64,000 bases of DNA from Chinchilla lanigera (GCF_000276665.1 NW_004955405.1:12585004-12649003); one strand, 5' to 3'; positions 25,215 through 37,252 are shown, counted from the first letter of the stretch. Notes: generated by a model not told the origin, from the letters alone. A program made the numbers and translations.

Positions 25215-25616
25215 TATGATTAAATCTCAGTCACCACTATTACAGATGGAACATTTGTGCCACCTCTAGCCCCCAAATCTGTAAAACAAAATCCAAAGGG
25301 ATAATGTAATAGTATTAGGTGTGATCTTTGGAAAGTAATCAGGTTGCTCGGGAGGAGCCATTCCATAAGGGATTAATGTCCTTACTGAAAACCATCTCAG
25401 AGAGTCCGCCAGCCCTTTTTCTGCCATCTGAGGACAAAATAAGAACCCAACAGCTTATATGTATCCCGAAAGAAGGTCCTCATTAGAACATGACCTTAGA
25501 TGACCCTAGTGGTACCTTGATCTCAGACCTTCAGCCTTAAGAACTGTGAGAAATAAATTTCTGCTGTTCATAACCCACACAGTCTACTGTACTTCTTTAC
25601 TGCAGTACTAAGACAA
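25215..25616 (+). mobile_element. MaLR-like LTR remnant, sense
   Basis: The 3' half is clear: CCTTGATCTCAGACCTTCAGCC, then AACTGTGAGAAATAAATTTCTGC and CACACAGTCTACTGTACTT. These are the polyadenylation-region landmarks of MaLR LTRs. The 5' half around 25240-25400 shows GATCTTTGGAAAGTAATCAGG and GGGATTAATG blocks. Solo and diverged. Confidence 0.7.
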
Positions 25617-27604
25617 CTATCATTGTTTCTTAACTCAGTGAAAAAAATGCTGAATGATGGATATCTTCATTTTTCTACTTATTTTTTAACATATGCCACC
25701 AAAACATTTAGTTTACATAAATTATTTCAAAGTGATATACTGAACATCTGTGCTTTCAAAACTTGCATCCTGAAAATGAACTGTCGTAATGCTATATAAA
25801 GTAAGACTGGAATAAAGGCCATAGTACAAATTATATTAATTAGGTAATAGTTTCTGTAAAATTACTACCTTAAGAAAGGTAAAGTCATTTCATGTTGGCT
25901 AAACATGACCGTGTTCATCTTGTATGAAGGTAGGGAAGAGACCAGTTGACTCTTCATGTATGTTTACAACACCTAGAGAAAGAGCAAACAGAGCAAATTT
26001 CCTTTCTAGTTGATAAAATTTCCTTTAAAAGAGTTACTTCTGAGGCAGCAGTTAAAAAAGAAATGACCAATGGGATGCTCACGTCTTCATAACCAATTTT
26101 CATGTTCACTAGGGGGGGCCCTTTCCCTGTAATCTTGATGTCAAGGGTCTCCCAGGACGCATTTGTACTGCTCATAACCATGGGTTCTGTGGTTTCTTAG
26201 CTCATGCTTTACAAACAAATGAGCTTTTGCATTTGTTCCTAATGACTTTGGTTTATACAAAGAGATCTTAAATTGTCTCCAGAGCAATCATTTTGCTAAA
26301 ATGTTATTAGAACATCTTTACAGATTTAGCAACAAAAGGGGATTTCATTAACAATGGGAGTCGTTAGGAATTGAGGGCCCTTGACACATCCAGTGCTTAC
26401 CAATCTTGCTTTCAGTGACGAGTAAAAATGATCTTGTGAATAGTACATTAATTCTTTATCTGGTGAATGGGTAAGGACGATGCGGGATTGATGGGGTGGG
26501 GATACATGTTAGAAAAATCATAGCAGTATTTTTGGGCTAATCATCTCTGTTTTGCTCTTCAAAAAGCCATATGAACCTCTGCCATTGTATTTCCTGGCGT
26601 AGAATCATTTCTGTCCTGAGATTGGGGGTGATTTGTACCTAAGCCTGACAATTATTTTTCAATGTACCATCAGTAGACTTTAGGTTATATATGTAAACAT
26701 GTGTGTTTCATTTCATCATAATCAAATTTGATCCACCTGCTCTGCACAAAGGAACTGCTGCTAAGAAGACAAACTTGACCAGCACTTTCATACGAAGCAC
26801 ATCCAAATGACGGATTTTGTAATTTAGTTTTTCTCTCTTTTTGCAGCTGCAAGCACAGAGACAGCAAACCCCTCTACTTTAGACAGTTTGCCTTCAAAGG
26901 CCTTCCAAGGACAATTATGCTAAATTTCTTCAGGATACTGGTCATTTTTACCGACACTGTATTTCTTGAGGTCGTTCCAAAATTTTTCTCCCTTCCGTGT
27001 GTATGACCCTCTTCCCATACCACAGCTCCTTAGGTGTACTGCTAATTTAGCTCCTTTTCAATCACCAAGAAGCAGTGTTTTTGCAAGTATCACTTCAGTG
27101 TGGGTGAATGTAAAGACTATTTCTTGGTAATCCAGTCTTACTAAATTCAAATATCCTGCAAAGATGACTAATTTCATCTTTGAAAAATATTTTTAAAAGG
27201 CTTAAAGGCCATATCAACGGCCAGCTGAATTCTCAGCATTATATTTTGGTTGCATTGGTGTTACTGTATCATCAGTCAGGTATTGGGATTACTAGTGTCA
27301 ATGATCAGACCCCAAGCTTGGTAATGGTACTCTCTTAAAGGGTAAAATAACCTTGGAGTGATGTAAGCAAGTTGGTAAAGTAGTAAGCTCTGGGCCACTT
27401 TCTCCCTGAAGATGCAGTTTCATCAGTAAATCATGGACAAATTCACTTTTGAGAAATCCAGAAGCTAAGTGAAAGACTCCTGTACAATTAGTGAATATAA
27501 AGTGTGAGTTGTCAAACCCAGTAGGAAGACTCAGGTTATAAATTTGACATGTACTTCTGGCATAACATCATACGGCCAGGCAGAGAACCTCTTGATCCCA
27601 GCTT

Positions 27605-28320
27605 CTCTCAGGGAAGAAAAAGGATTGATTCATGCCCTCGAACTTTTCTCAGAAAGTTCTCCAGAGAAATGGCTATCCTGCCTTCTTCTGGAGCTCTGGA
27701 AGGACTGGCACAGTTTATCCACCTAAGGGAGAATAGAGACAGCAACTTGAGCTCTTGATACCACAGATTTTCTCCTTGTTCAGCACCAAGTAAGATTAAA
27801 AATATCAGTTCTTGGCTACATCCTAGTAAAAAAATGATTTGATTCATCTCTCTAATGCCCCGCCTCCTCCAAAACAATCCAGAGAATTAGGACATGCTTC
27901 ACTAGTCTTAGAGCTCCCCCAGGTCTGCCCGTCAGTCCACCTCAGGGAAAACAGAGATAACAGCTTGAACCAGAGGATGGCATATATCCTCGCCAATGCT
28001 CAGCACAGAGAACACAGGCGTTGGGGTGAGATTTCAGGTCTTCCTTTTCATCTAGAAAGGGGAAAAAGTTGATCTGTGCATCTAGTACCTAGTTTTTCCT
28101 GAGATGCCCAAGTAACCAACATCTGATCTCCCAGCCTTTGGAGTTCTGAAGGAGCTGATGCAGTCTAGCCACCTAGGAGAGAACAGAGACCAGAGGTTAG
28201 ATTCTTACACACTATGGTGCCTGCCTACCTCTGTACAGAGTAAACAGACAAAAGCACCACTGGTCTGTTTTTTCTGGGAAGGAAAAGGTTAGCAGAGGCA
28301 CTAGCATCTTAAAATATAAT
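27605..28320. repeat. Degenerate tandem array, about 223 bp unit, 3.2 copies
   Basis: Corresponding blocks recur at a near-constant spacing. A CT(C/A)..GGGAA..AAAAAGG..GAT block starts near 27605, 27823, 28052 and 28274 (steps 218, 229, 222). A CAGT..CCACCTAAGGGAGAA..AGAGA block starts near 27711, 27933 and 28161 (steps 222, 228). Units are clearly diverged from one another, so the array is old. I do not recognise the unit. It is followed, once a later ID SINE is removed, by a purine-rich L1-like 3' tail, so it may be part of a retroelement UTR. Confidence 0.75.
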
Positions 28321-28360
28321 TTTAAGGGTGAGCACAAAGGGAAACAAAGCTTTTGTTTTG

Positions 28361-28443
28361 TTTTTCTTCCGGTACCAGGAATTGAACTCACAACCTTGTG
28401 CTTGCTGGGCAGGCGCTCTGCGACTGAGTTAAATCCCCAGCCC
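28361..28443 (-). mobile_element. ID-type SINE, antisense
   Basis: The + strand begins with a T-rich tail, then CCGGTACCAGGAATTGAACTC, CTTGTGCTTGCTGGGCAGGC, and ends AATCCCCAGCCC. Duplicated AAGCTTTT flanks it (28347-28354 and 28446-28453), marking the target site. It separates the 223 bp array from the L1-like tail. Confidence 0.92.
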
Positions 28444-28445
28444 TG

Positions 28446-28620
28446 AAGCTTTTGAAAATAAGGTGGGGAAGAGAGGTTGAAGGGAGGGGAGGGGAATGTT
28501 TAAAGAAGAAAAACTAAGATATATAATGTACAGATACGAATCCCTATGATGAATGTTATCATTATGAATACCTGAAATGTTCCAGTGAACCTAGTTGAAA
28601 AAAAGAATGGGCACAAAAAT
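28446..28620 (+). mobile_element. L1-like 3' tail, sense
   Basis: Purine-rich GGGGAAGAGAGGTTGAAGGGAGGGGAGGGG is followed by AACTAAGATATATAATGTAC and CCCTATGATGAATGTTATCA. It shares block order with the antisense copy at 20855-21010. It lies directly 3' of the tandem array once the ID SINE is ignored. Confidence 0.55.
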
Positions 28621-28833
28621 TGTTTTCAGTACTTCTTTTGAATGAAAGACATGATTTTATTTATCCAGTCACTAGTTTTTTGAATGTTATTACTACATAG
28701 TATGATTCTTTTTTAGGCAAGATCTAATTAATGAAACCTTCTTCATAGAAACTGTGCAAAGTAAGGTCTGTCATTACTTTCAATACTATGAAGTTTTTAA
28801 TTAACAGAAAACTACCATGCCTTGCTTCCACAG

Positions 28834-29001
28834 AATACCACTAAATGTTAGAGACATCGTCTACTGCACAGGAGTGTCGCTCCTGGATGAGGATGTCTGG
28901 GAATTCATATGGATGAAATTCCACTCCACCACAGCAATTTCTGAAAAGAAGATACTACTGGAGGCCTTAACTTGCAGTGATGACAGGAATTTATTAAATA
29001 G
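28834..29001 (+). CDS. TRHDE: TRHDE coding exon D
   Basis: 168 bp, phase 2 on both sides. It completes an Arg codon (AG|A), then encodes 55 residues starting IPLNVRDIVYCTGVSLLDED and ending CSDDRNLLN, and leaves AG of the next Arg codon. The acceptor is TTCCACAG after a pyrimidine tract; the donor is AG|GTGGGT. The content is typical of the helical-repeat C-terminal domain of M1 aminopeptidases, which closes over the catalytic cleft and, in this family, takes part in dimer formation (family knowledge, not visible here). The match to mammalian TRHDE is continuous; one conservative change (Ala-Ile-Ser where I recall Ala-Val-Ser in human) is likely a normal species difference. Confidence 0.95.
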
Positions 29002-29559
29002 GTGGGTCCATTAATTTTTAAATTTGTTTTTATAATAAAAGTATTCTCTAATCAAAGTGTTCTGAAGTTATTTGTGTTTTCTTAAATATATATATTTGAT
29101 ACCACAGATATATCTATATCTATATCTATATCTATATCTATATATCTTCCTAAAGAGAAGAAAATCGTCCATATTAACATGATAAAGTCACTTGAGGGTA
29201 AAAATATGTTTATGACAAATTATTTGATATTTACATACATTTATCAGAAAATATTTCATTATGAAAAGATCTCTTTAATGCAAAAATTTTTAAAGAGAAG
29301 TTTGCAGTCTCAAAACAGACTTGTGAATTCCCTATCCCATAGAAATTTTTAGAGTTTAATTAATGTATTTAATTAAGTGACTTTAAATGTGGCCTCCTCC
29401 CTTTTTATAAACAGAAGTTTGTTCTATTAAATTTGTATTAGGAAAGCTTGCACTAAACTATTCTTTTGAAGATTATGAGAAACAACTTTATGTAATTTGT
29501 GAGATTATAAAATGTATGTGTTATTTCCTAAGAATTTCCCCACAATTCTATTCTTATAG
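29002..29559 (+). other. TRHDE: Short TRHDE intron (558 bp) with TATATC microsatellite
   Basis: Bounded by GTGGGT and TTCTTATAG. It contains the TATATC repeat at 29108-29147 and otherwise AT-rich unique sequence. Confidence 0.9.
29108..29147. repeat. (TATATC)n microsatellite
   Basis: About six copies of TATATC (also readable as CTATAT), ending in TATATATC. Likely length-polymorphic. Confidence 0.9.
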
Positions 29560-29700
29560 GCTTCTAAATCTGTCCCTGAACTCAGAGGTTGTGCTGGATC
29601 AAGATGCAATTGATGTCATAATTCATGTAGCTCGAAATCCACATGGCCGAGATCTTGCCTGGAAGTTTTTCCGAGATAAATGGAAGATATTAAATACCAG
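29560..29700 (+). CDS. TRHDE: TRHDE coding exon E
   Basis: 141 bp, phase 2 on both sides. After completing Arg (AG|G) it encodes 46 residues starting LLNLSLNSEVVLDQDAIDVI and ending WKILNT, then AG of another Arg codon. It has a possible N-glycosylation sequon, NLS. The acceptor is TTCTTATAG; the donor is AG|GTAGAA. The sequence HVARNPHGRDLAWKFFRDKW is characteristic of the M1 C-terminal domain, where an 'A..NP.GR.LAW.F...NW' pattern is widespread among APN/ERAP relatives. That supports both family and reading frame. Confidence 0.96.
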
Positions 29701-31239
29701 GTAGAAATAAGGATTCACTCAAGCATGTGGGAATGAGTAAATTAAAGCAGACACATGAAAAACAGAAGCCCAAGTTTTGTGTTATAGCTAAGAGTCAAAT
29801 AATACTGTAAGATTTTAAATAGTCAAACAAGATGCATGCTCCATTCTAAAATTCAGAATTATTTTAGCAATTATATAGCATCATTTATTTGTTATACATT
29901 GATAACCTCAATTAATTATATCTGAACACAGAGAGAGCACAAAATGTTTAGTAGAGCAACTTTCTTGGAAATTCCACCAAACTGTTCAAAGTTGAAGAAA
30001 TTTTATCCAGACTTTTATATCCTGAACATGCTATAGAAAACTATTTGTAAGTAAAATATGAGTAGTGTTAAAAAAAGAAACTTTACTTCTATATAATTGT
30101 TTTAAATTTCTTTTAAATATAAAATATTGTAGGGCATCTAAATGAAGCCATGAGATAGGGAAGAAACATTAATCATTTGAATCATCATATGGTTCAAGTT
30201 GCAGTAGAATTCTTTTCTAGGATGTCTTGCTTCATAGTGAAAATTCTTCAGCCTCAATTTCATAAAATATGTCATTAGGTATTTAAATATATTATAATAA
30301 GTGCTAATGTATTACTCTGATAATCTCTAGAGTATTTTAAAATTAAACTTCTTATAGAGTATGTAAATGCTGATTGTTCTTTTCAAACATAAGTGTTCCT
30401 AGATATTAAGCCAAAGTATTATTCTGTCCCTTAAAAACTAATAAAAATATTATCCTAAAGCACACTTTTATCAGTAGCACTTGTAGGGTGAGTTCAGCTG
30501 GAAATAGTAGGTCATATTAAACACATTTCTATCTGCAGATATACTGATATTCCTATAAAGCACATTGACGTTCTTGTATTTTCAGTTCAGGACTTAGAGT
30601 GATTGGAAGATTAGAGCTTGCTTTGCTGTCATGCATATAATAGTCATATAGTCAGGCAGCAAGGTGAAATTGATACATATGAGCACTTTATTTTAAAAAA
30701 ATCAACTGCATACCAATATGCGCACCATTTCATTGGTTTTGTAGATCAGAGTTCAGTGGAATGCATCTATATGTACATTGTTTATTGCCCTCCAAAATTG
30801 TTTAGTTACTAGTATGCTTAATTTGTTTCTCAGAATCCATGTTCTCTGTGCACAAGTTAGAAAGGTTGCAGTTTCACTGTAGCTACAAATGCAGTAGTAT
30901 TTACCTTGGCAAAATAAGATAATCCTCTTCATCTACTGCAACTCTTCTGTCAGTCCTTGTATGGAAAACTTTACAGGAAAATCCTTTCCAAGGTACTTGT
31001 TCCTTCTCTGCAAGGTTTTCCTTGTTTTAGTGTTCACTGACTCTTCTGGGTTGAACCACTCCCAAATCTATATTTTGACCCCAAGTATTTCAGCTCGGAA
31101 CTATTCTGTGATAGGCAATTTCCCATTGTGGGTCTTTGTTGCAGTGCACCTGCATAGCTCAAGCTATTATTATCTCCGCACTGGGAAATCTATAGAGGCA
31201 ACCCTCTTGCCTTGCCATATTTAACAATTAGTCTTGAGA

Positions 31240-31860
31240 CCTTTCACTCCCAAAATTCTCCTTGAATTCTTCCCTTTTTTATCCTGCTACCTCTTTCCCA
31301 GTGCAGGATCTTATCTCTTCCAATACTTTTACAATAGTCTTCTGTCTCCCTGCCTTTATAATTACACTCACTATACACATACATATAAACCTCATGGTTC
31401 CAAGAATCTTTCTGAAAAGCAAGCATAATTATTCCCTTGCTGTAAAACGTTCCAGTGTTCCATGGCATCGTTAAAATCTAAGGCCCTTAGTACTTTCTCA
31501 GTCTATTGTTTTTCTCTCTCCCTAGGCTCACAGTTGACACACTCAGTCCTATTACTTACAATTATAACTACATATAGTTGCCTGTACCTACCTCTGTTTC
31601 TGTTGGTTCTCTACCTAAAATTACTTTCTCAGAACTTCCCATAGTCAGTCTAGATGCATCATTTCCTGAAAACCATCCCCAAGATGGTACAGCGAGATAT
31701 CATCTCTGAATGCTGCATTGAACTTTATCAATGCCACATTTAGTTACATTACATGGGAATTATCTGTTTATGTGTCTAACTCTTCAACTAGATAATAAAA
31801 TACCTTCAAGAAAGATATTATGCCTTATTTATCTTTGTCTGAAAGCATAATTAAAAACAA
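31240..31860 (+). repeat. L2 (LINE-2) 3' region, sense
   Basis: Landmarks in order: a CTGTCTCCCTGCCTTTATAA block; GTAAAACGTTCCAGTGTTCCATGG with AAAATCTAAGGCCCTTAG, equivalent to the 'ccctccaatggcttcccat' segment; and a TTCCTGAAAACCATCC block. Finally come GGGAATTATCTGTTTATGTGTC and TATTATGCCTTATTTATCTTTGTC, equivalent to 'gtgtcttattcatctttgta'. A long but decayed copy that explains the short open frames around 31.2-31.6 kb. Confidence 0.75.
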
Positions 31861-31989
31861 TGGCACTCCCTTAGAAAAATTATTTTCATTAATGGATAGC
31901 AGGCTAATTCTGTAACTACATGCTGATTATGTATGATCATTGATATTATTATTGAATGCTTATTTATTTCTTTTTACCTAGCTATTTCC

Positions 31990-32130
31990 ATAAAATATTT
32001 CAATATTAGAATGTGAAGAAATTATATCAGTCATCCAGTTTATCTCCCTTATTTTACAGAATAAAAACTAAGTTTTTCAGAAGCTAAGTTACTTGCAGTC
32101 CCTTATATTAAAGAAGCATTAAGAAACCTC
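31990..32130 (-). repeat. MIR-like fragment, antisense
   Basis: TATCTCCCTTATTTTACAGAATAAAAACTAAG and AAGCTAAGTTACTTGCAGTC follow the complement of the MIR core (ATTTTACAGATGAGGAAACTGAGG ... AAGTAACTTGCCC). Confidence 0.55.
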
Positions 32131-32486
32131 TTGTAAAGGTGGTTTGACCCTCATTTCCAAAAATGAGGAGTCTTATTTTTAGTATAATTATCTTGGTTTT
32201 AAAAGTATGATGGCAATGAGATACAGTAGTGTTTGTGAGAGAAATCCTTAGGATGAAAGAAACAAATTTGTAAGAGAACTCTTTCTACTCACTGATTCAA
32301 ACTGTTTACTGTCTTCAGCCATAAGTCAAGTAATTGTGTTGGTAGTACAAGATTTATGCAATCCAAATGAACATCTAGATACTCTGGTCAATGGAACTAT
32401 TGAGAGGGAAGCTAAAATCTTTAGAGTACTATTTCTTAAATAATTACCTGTAACAATGACTATGACTTTTTCTTTAATCTTTTGAG

Positions 32487-32568
32487 GTATGGAGAAGCAT
32501 TATTTATGAATTCCAAACTTATCAGTGGAGTTACAGAATTTCTTAATACTGAAGGTGAACTCAAAGAG
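32487..32568 (+). CDS. TRHDE: TRHDE coding exon F (penultimate)
   Basis: 82 bp. One base completes Arg (AG|G), then 27 residues start YGEALFMNSKLISGVTEFLN and end TEGELKE. The acceptor is TTTTGAG, less usual than CAG or TAG but with a pyrimidine-rich lead; the donor is GAG|GTAAAT. It enters in phase 2 and leaves in phase 0, so skipping it would shift the frame. It joins directly to LKNFMKNYDG in the last exon. Confidence 0.94.
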
Positions 32569-33957
32569 GTAAATATTTTGAGATGAATTCTAACTCTTTC
32601 CTTTTATAAATACATGGAAATATACATTTACTTAAGCCATTTCTTTCCATGTGATTCTGCTAGAGTCATACCGATTCCCTTTACACATACACATTATATG
32701 TAAAATATAGTATACCCACATCTATATGTAAAAGAATTTTCTCAACTCATTATTTGTGAAAGCGTTTCTACTATATTGAGCACTGAATATCTGAAATGAG
32801 TGTTAGAATATGGACATTTCCAAAGCTGGAAACAAAAAATCTATTGTAGAATCTTTGCTTCATGTAGTTACACCTCAGATGATTCTATGAATGTAGTTCA
32901 GGACCTACTGCCCAATAAAACTTTCATGTCAGTGACTCAGTATTTGCATAAAGGCCGAGGTTGGAATTAATGTGTAGAACATGGGTCTCACTGCTCTGTT
33001 GTTTGTTCCATCCAGACAGCAGATCACTGGGCATGATGACAGTACTTCATGCTATCTAGTCTGTTAAATTGAATAAATGTGCATGTGTGAGAAGGAACGT
33101 ACCTGGTGATACACATTGAATTAATTTTTAAAAATTGTTTGCTTGGTACAGTCACAAATGAATTTTATTGATGAAAATAAATTTGATTTTTTGTGGAATA
33201 GATACAGTCCAGACTTTGGAGTACCTAAGATTTCCTTTTCCTTTAGTTTATTTTTCTAGAAATGTAAAGGAGCTAGGCTCCCACCCCCCGATTAGCTCTG
33301 AAAGAGCTGGGTGTGTAATGGGGAGAATTAGGAAGGTAGGACAGAGGTACAGGAGTTACATTATTTTAATTGGTTACAATGGGTTGAGCTTCAAAGACCT
33401 ACTGCCTTTTCCTTTGTTGTCTTTCTCCATTATAAAATGCAGCTGCTATTTAGTATTGAGAATCGTGTTTTCCTCGGTTTTCACTGATAGAAAGCCTGAT
33501 GTTGTGATCCAGAGTTAATCCCTTCAGACCTCATTCCCTGAAGCATCAAGCCTGGTCTTGATATCTTGTCCTCATGCCCAGTTTCCTGAGATGATCTCCC
33601 ATGTACTAACTCGGGGATTTTGTCACACTGTGAGCTAAAATAAGCTGCGGCTCTGATTGCCGTGATTTGAAATTCAGTCTTTATCCTTGCCATGTGTGTT
33701 CCCAGGCCTGAAGGATTTGGTGGGAAATCCCAGAATGTTTATTTTACTATTTTTGCAAATATAAAAAGCTAAATGGAAAGGATTTTTTCATAGCCATAAC
33801 AAACAGAAAAAAGGAACAATCAAATTAATGACCGCTTCCAGTTTTCTTGGTGTTTCAAGAAAGTACTGTTAATGTGTTGATTTTTATATTGAGTGCTCTG
33901 GGAACAAAAGACTTACCAAGTCACAACCTGAGCAGATCAAGCAAACAGAGAAGTGGA

Positions 33958-34090
33958 AAATCTCTCCCCTTCCTTCCCCTCTTCCCTTGTTCTTGTCACC
34001 TGCCGTCTCCTCTTTTCTCTCATCTCATCTCCCCTTCGACTCTTCCTCATACCTCTTACCCGTCCTTTCTCCTTTCTTCATGCCTTTTCT
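33958..34090. repeat. Polypyrimidine (CT-rich) low-complexity tract
   Basis: A long run dominated by CCCCTTCC, CTCTTCC and CTCATCTC words. No element was recognised. The short open frame across it is a composition effect. Confidence 0.7.
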
Positions 34091-37000
34091 AAGTCTGTTT
34101 GTTTTTCATATTTTCCTTGACTTGATAATACCCAGACCATGAAAAAAATCTTTTAAATCCACATTTAATTGATTTTATCACATACTATTTTGTTTTACAT
34201 TTTACCTATATAATTTTATTCTTTTATTTAATTGCCATTTTAGATGCTCCAAGGTGCCCCCATCATGAAAGGTACCATTTCAAAACTGAATCTAAATTAT
34301 GACTTTCATTCCATTATCTTCAAAGCAGCTAACTTCGCAGTACACGCTCTCAATGGAATCAGTGATAAATCCCTTCACTGCAGAGAGACTTTCTCTGACT
34401 TTCTAGTTTAACTGCTTCCGCCAGAGGCATTTTAATACTTTTATCATCCAACCATTGTCTACAGGGTTGGGGAACACTGTCCTCAGATGGGGTGGTTGGG
34501 TTAATTTGTAATGATGGTAATTTCCTTTCCTGAAATAAAAGGACAAAGAAAAAATCCAGTCCCAGTCCCTGTAACCGTGGAGCCTCATAAACAGAAAATC
34601 CAATGCACTCACTTGGGGTACAGCATATCCTTTTTTCCAAGGGTCGTAGATTAAAAGGAAGTCAGTAGATTTATGAATTCTGAAAACTCATTTGCTATTT
34701 TAATGATCTTAATTAACATTAGTGACATTTAGAAGAGAGAAACTTACATTGTTTAGTGTTCCCTTCCCCAAAACTGCCTTCTAGTACCTGAAACTGAATT
34801 TCCTTTAATTTAAGGGCTCTAACGGTTTGAACAATATTTGTTCAAGAAGCAGTCCATCATTTCCTTAATTTTAGCCTAATAGAGGTCTGACCTCATGGAC
34901 CTCAGAGGCCCTTGCCGTCTTTAATTCTCATGTCCATTAAGGAATCTTCTCATGTGCTTGTTTCTCCTGCCTGGCACACAGTACCAGAATACCCAGCACT
35001 GTCATGGGGTCCCCTGGGCCCTGTGCCTCACATTTATACTTTTAATCTTAAAGACTTATCCCTCACTGTCTGACAAAAGCTAATTTTATTTACTTCTATA
35101 AAATGTGTTGCATTTTGCAATTTACTCTAAAAATAATTCACTGTATGATGCTGGGGTCCAGAGTAAATGATATAAGAGATTTTCAAAAAATACCAGAATA
35201 GTTTAATAGATAAATATATGTAGAAGTTTTATACTAAGAAAACCAGAGTGCACAAACAACACCAGTATTTCACTAAATGTTACTTTACAAGAGTGTCTCA
35301 ATGTTCAAGATTTTAAAAAATAAAAGCAAAATGTGGCATAAATATCTAGGAAACATAATAATAATTTTTAAAATGAAAAGCAGCAGGAAGCCCAGAAAAG
35401 ATTGCAAAAAGAATGCTAAATGTCTTCCGCCTACTTCAAATCCTGTAAAGTGAAGCAAGGGTCACAGGGACAGCAGAAATGCTTCCGTGCTTCCTGCGCT
35501 GCTTGGCCCACATGTCTGCTGCGAGAGCTGGAGAGGAATATGGGCTATCGCATCAATTTACGGCCACCCTGCAAAGTGGGCCAGATGTGTTCTGATGGAT
35601 AAGCTGCTCTTAAGATGCATGAGTTACCTCAGGCTCTCAGAACTCACAAGGGAAGTATTTAATGCACTTACATAGTGATTTAAGAAATGAATCTCTAGAG
35701 AACCACCAGATACATTGTCTGTTGAGAGCTCTCTTGCAAGATAACCTGACCTGCTATCCTTGTGACAATAACATGTTCATATTCAAACCCACAATTTGCC
35801 TTTAAGGAAGATCTAAGAGTTGCGCTTCAGGTATTGAGGCTGGCTTCACAAAGAGGCCAAGAGCATGCTCCACAGAGTTCAAGTTGCCAGAGGGATATTT
35901 ATCACTATCTAGCATATTCTGTGAATGTTGAGAGAAGGACAGTGCAAAACACATTTTAGAAAGGAGAGATATGTTTTTGATTGGCATACGATATAGCAAA
36001 TAATGACACCTAATATCATGTTTCTGTAATAAAGCATAAAAATCAAAACATTGCACAAAAGGTATTATTTCTGGCTTTATAAATACAACCTGAACACATC
36101 TCAACATGAATAGGGTAATACAAATGTGTTGTTGTGTAATTAGCTAATATTTAAAGTATGATTCAAGTACCTTCTAGACTTCCTTGTTATTATCTGGGGA
36201 AGGGCATTGCTTGAAATATTGGGGATACTCGATAAATTCCTACCTTTTTTGTTTTTCATGTGTGTAAATTTTGTCAATGGTCTGATCAGTTTTTCAGACA
36301 AACACTGAAAACTGTTTGCTAGTCATTGTATATTTTACATGTTTGCTGTAAATGTATAGTGATGTTGAAGTCTTTACAAGGATATAGTTATGAGATTATC
36401 AACTGCTGATGTTGACAGACAAAGGGCTTTGTAGGAAAGTAGATAAAAAACTTGGAGAAAACTCATTGGGATCATGTAATCAGAGAAACACTGTCATAAG
36501 CAAACAAAGCTATCCGTGAACTAAATTCTAAATTAATTTGGAAAGGCATAATTAAACATCTTCAATACCCTTTCCCCGAGTCCCCTGCTCCTGGGCTTAT
36601 CTGGATGCAGTACATTTCCTTCCTGGCATATCTTCCATGTGGCACCCACCCTATGATGAATCACATCTCACACTAATTACACCACATAATGCTTCCGTGT
36701 TGCAAGTTGATTTTTCACATTTGTCTATTAGCATTGCAATTGCTGGTTGGTTGCCAGTTTCTTAAGACATACTGAGCAGAAAGAAAAAAAACCAAAAACC
36801 TTCTCACATTGAATCTGGAAGGGGAATGCCAGAATATTCCTAGATTCTATGAACTCTATATAAAATCTTATGTCAATAAAAATTATGACAAAGCACTTAA
36901 AATTCAAACTTAAATGCTCAAATTCTCCAGCTAAATAGGCCCATATTTCTCCTTCATTCTTTCCTAAATCTAGTTACTCAGGTGATTGCGATATCATTAA

Positions 37001-37153
37001 TCATCCAGTTTTCATAGGCCTATTACTTTTTTTCCAACACTCAGTAAATTTGGTAATCCCTTGACATCAATGATAGTGTCAAACTCTATATTACTTATGT
37101 GTAGAAGATGAAGAATGATTTTCTCTTTACAAACAAAAAATGAACTTTAAATT

Positions 37154-37252
37154 TTTTTTTTTTTTTTGGTTTTTCTCCGGTACCAGGAACCGAACTCACG
37201 ACCTTGCGCTTGCCAGGCAGGCGCTTTTGCCGCTGAGCTAATCCCCAGCCCC
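37154..37252 (-). mobile_element. Young ID-type SINE, antisense
   Basis: T-rich tail, CTCCGGTACCAGGAACCGAACTC, ACGACCTTGCGCTTGCCAGG, CAGGCGCTTTTGCCGCTGAG, then AATCCCCAGCCCC. Near-identical to the copies at 47902 and 57893. The near-perfect duplication ATGAACT(T/A)TAAATT lies at 37140-37153 and 37253-37266. Low divergence and a preserved target-site duplication mark a recent insertion. Confidence 0.96.

Larger units (their letters stand above)
9711..28833 (+). other. TRHDE: Long TRHDE intron (about 19.1 kb)
   Basis: Opens with GTAAGC and closes with TTCCACAG. No additional exon with TRHDE similarity was seen. Annotated contents: B1+ID composite (11.6 kb), MIR (13.7 kb), MER5 (14.0 kb), B1 (14.4 kb), L2 end (15.5 kb), deleted L1 with nested ID (16.3-17.5 kb), MaLR LTR (19.7 kb), L1 3' tail (20.9 kb), MIR (23.8 kb), second MaLR-like piece (25.2 kb), and a 223 bp tandem array (27.6 kb). 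In the stretches 9.7-11.5, 12.0-13.6, 17.6-19.7, 21.1-23.8 and 25.6-27.5 kb I recognise nothing. Confidence 0.85.
29701..32486 (+). other. TRHDE: TRHDE intron (2.8 kb)
   Basis: Starts GTAGAA and ends CTTTTGAG. It carries an L2 fragment at 31240-31860 and a MIR-like piece near 31990-32130. The rest is AT-rich with nothing recognised. Confidence 0.88.

Noticed and set aside
27544..28072. Cluster of overlapping frames at 27.5-28.1 kb as a possible small gene
   Set aside because: They repeat because the DNA is a tandem array; the frames change between units and carry no conserved protein.
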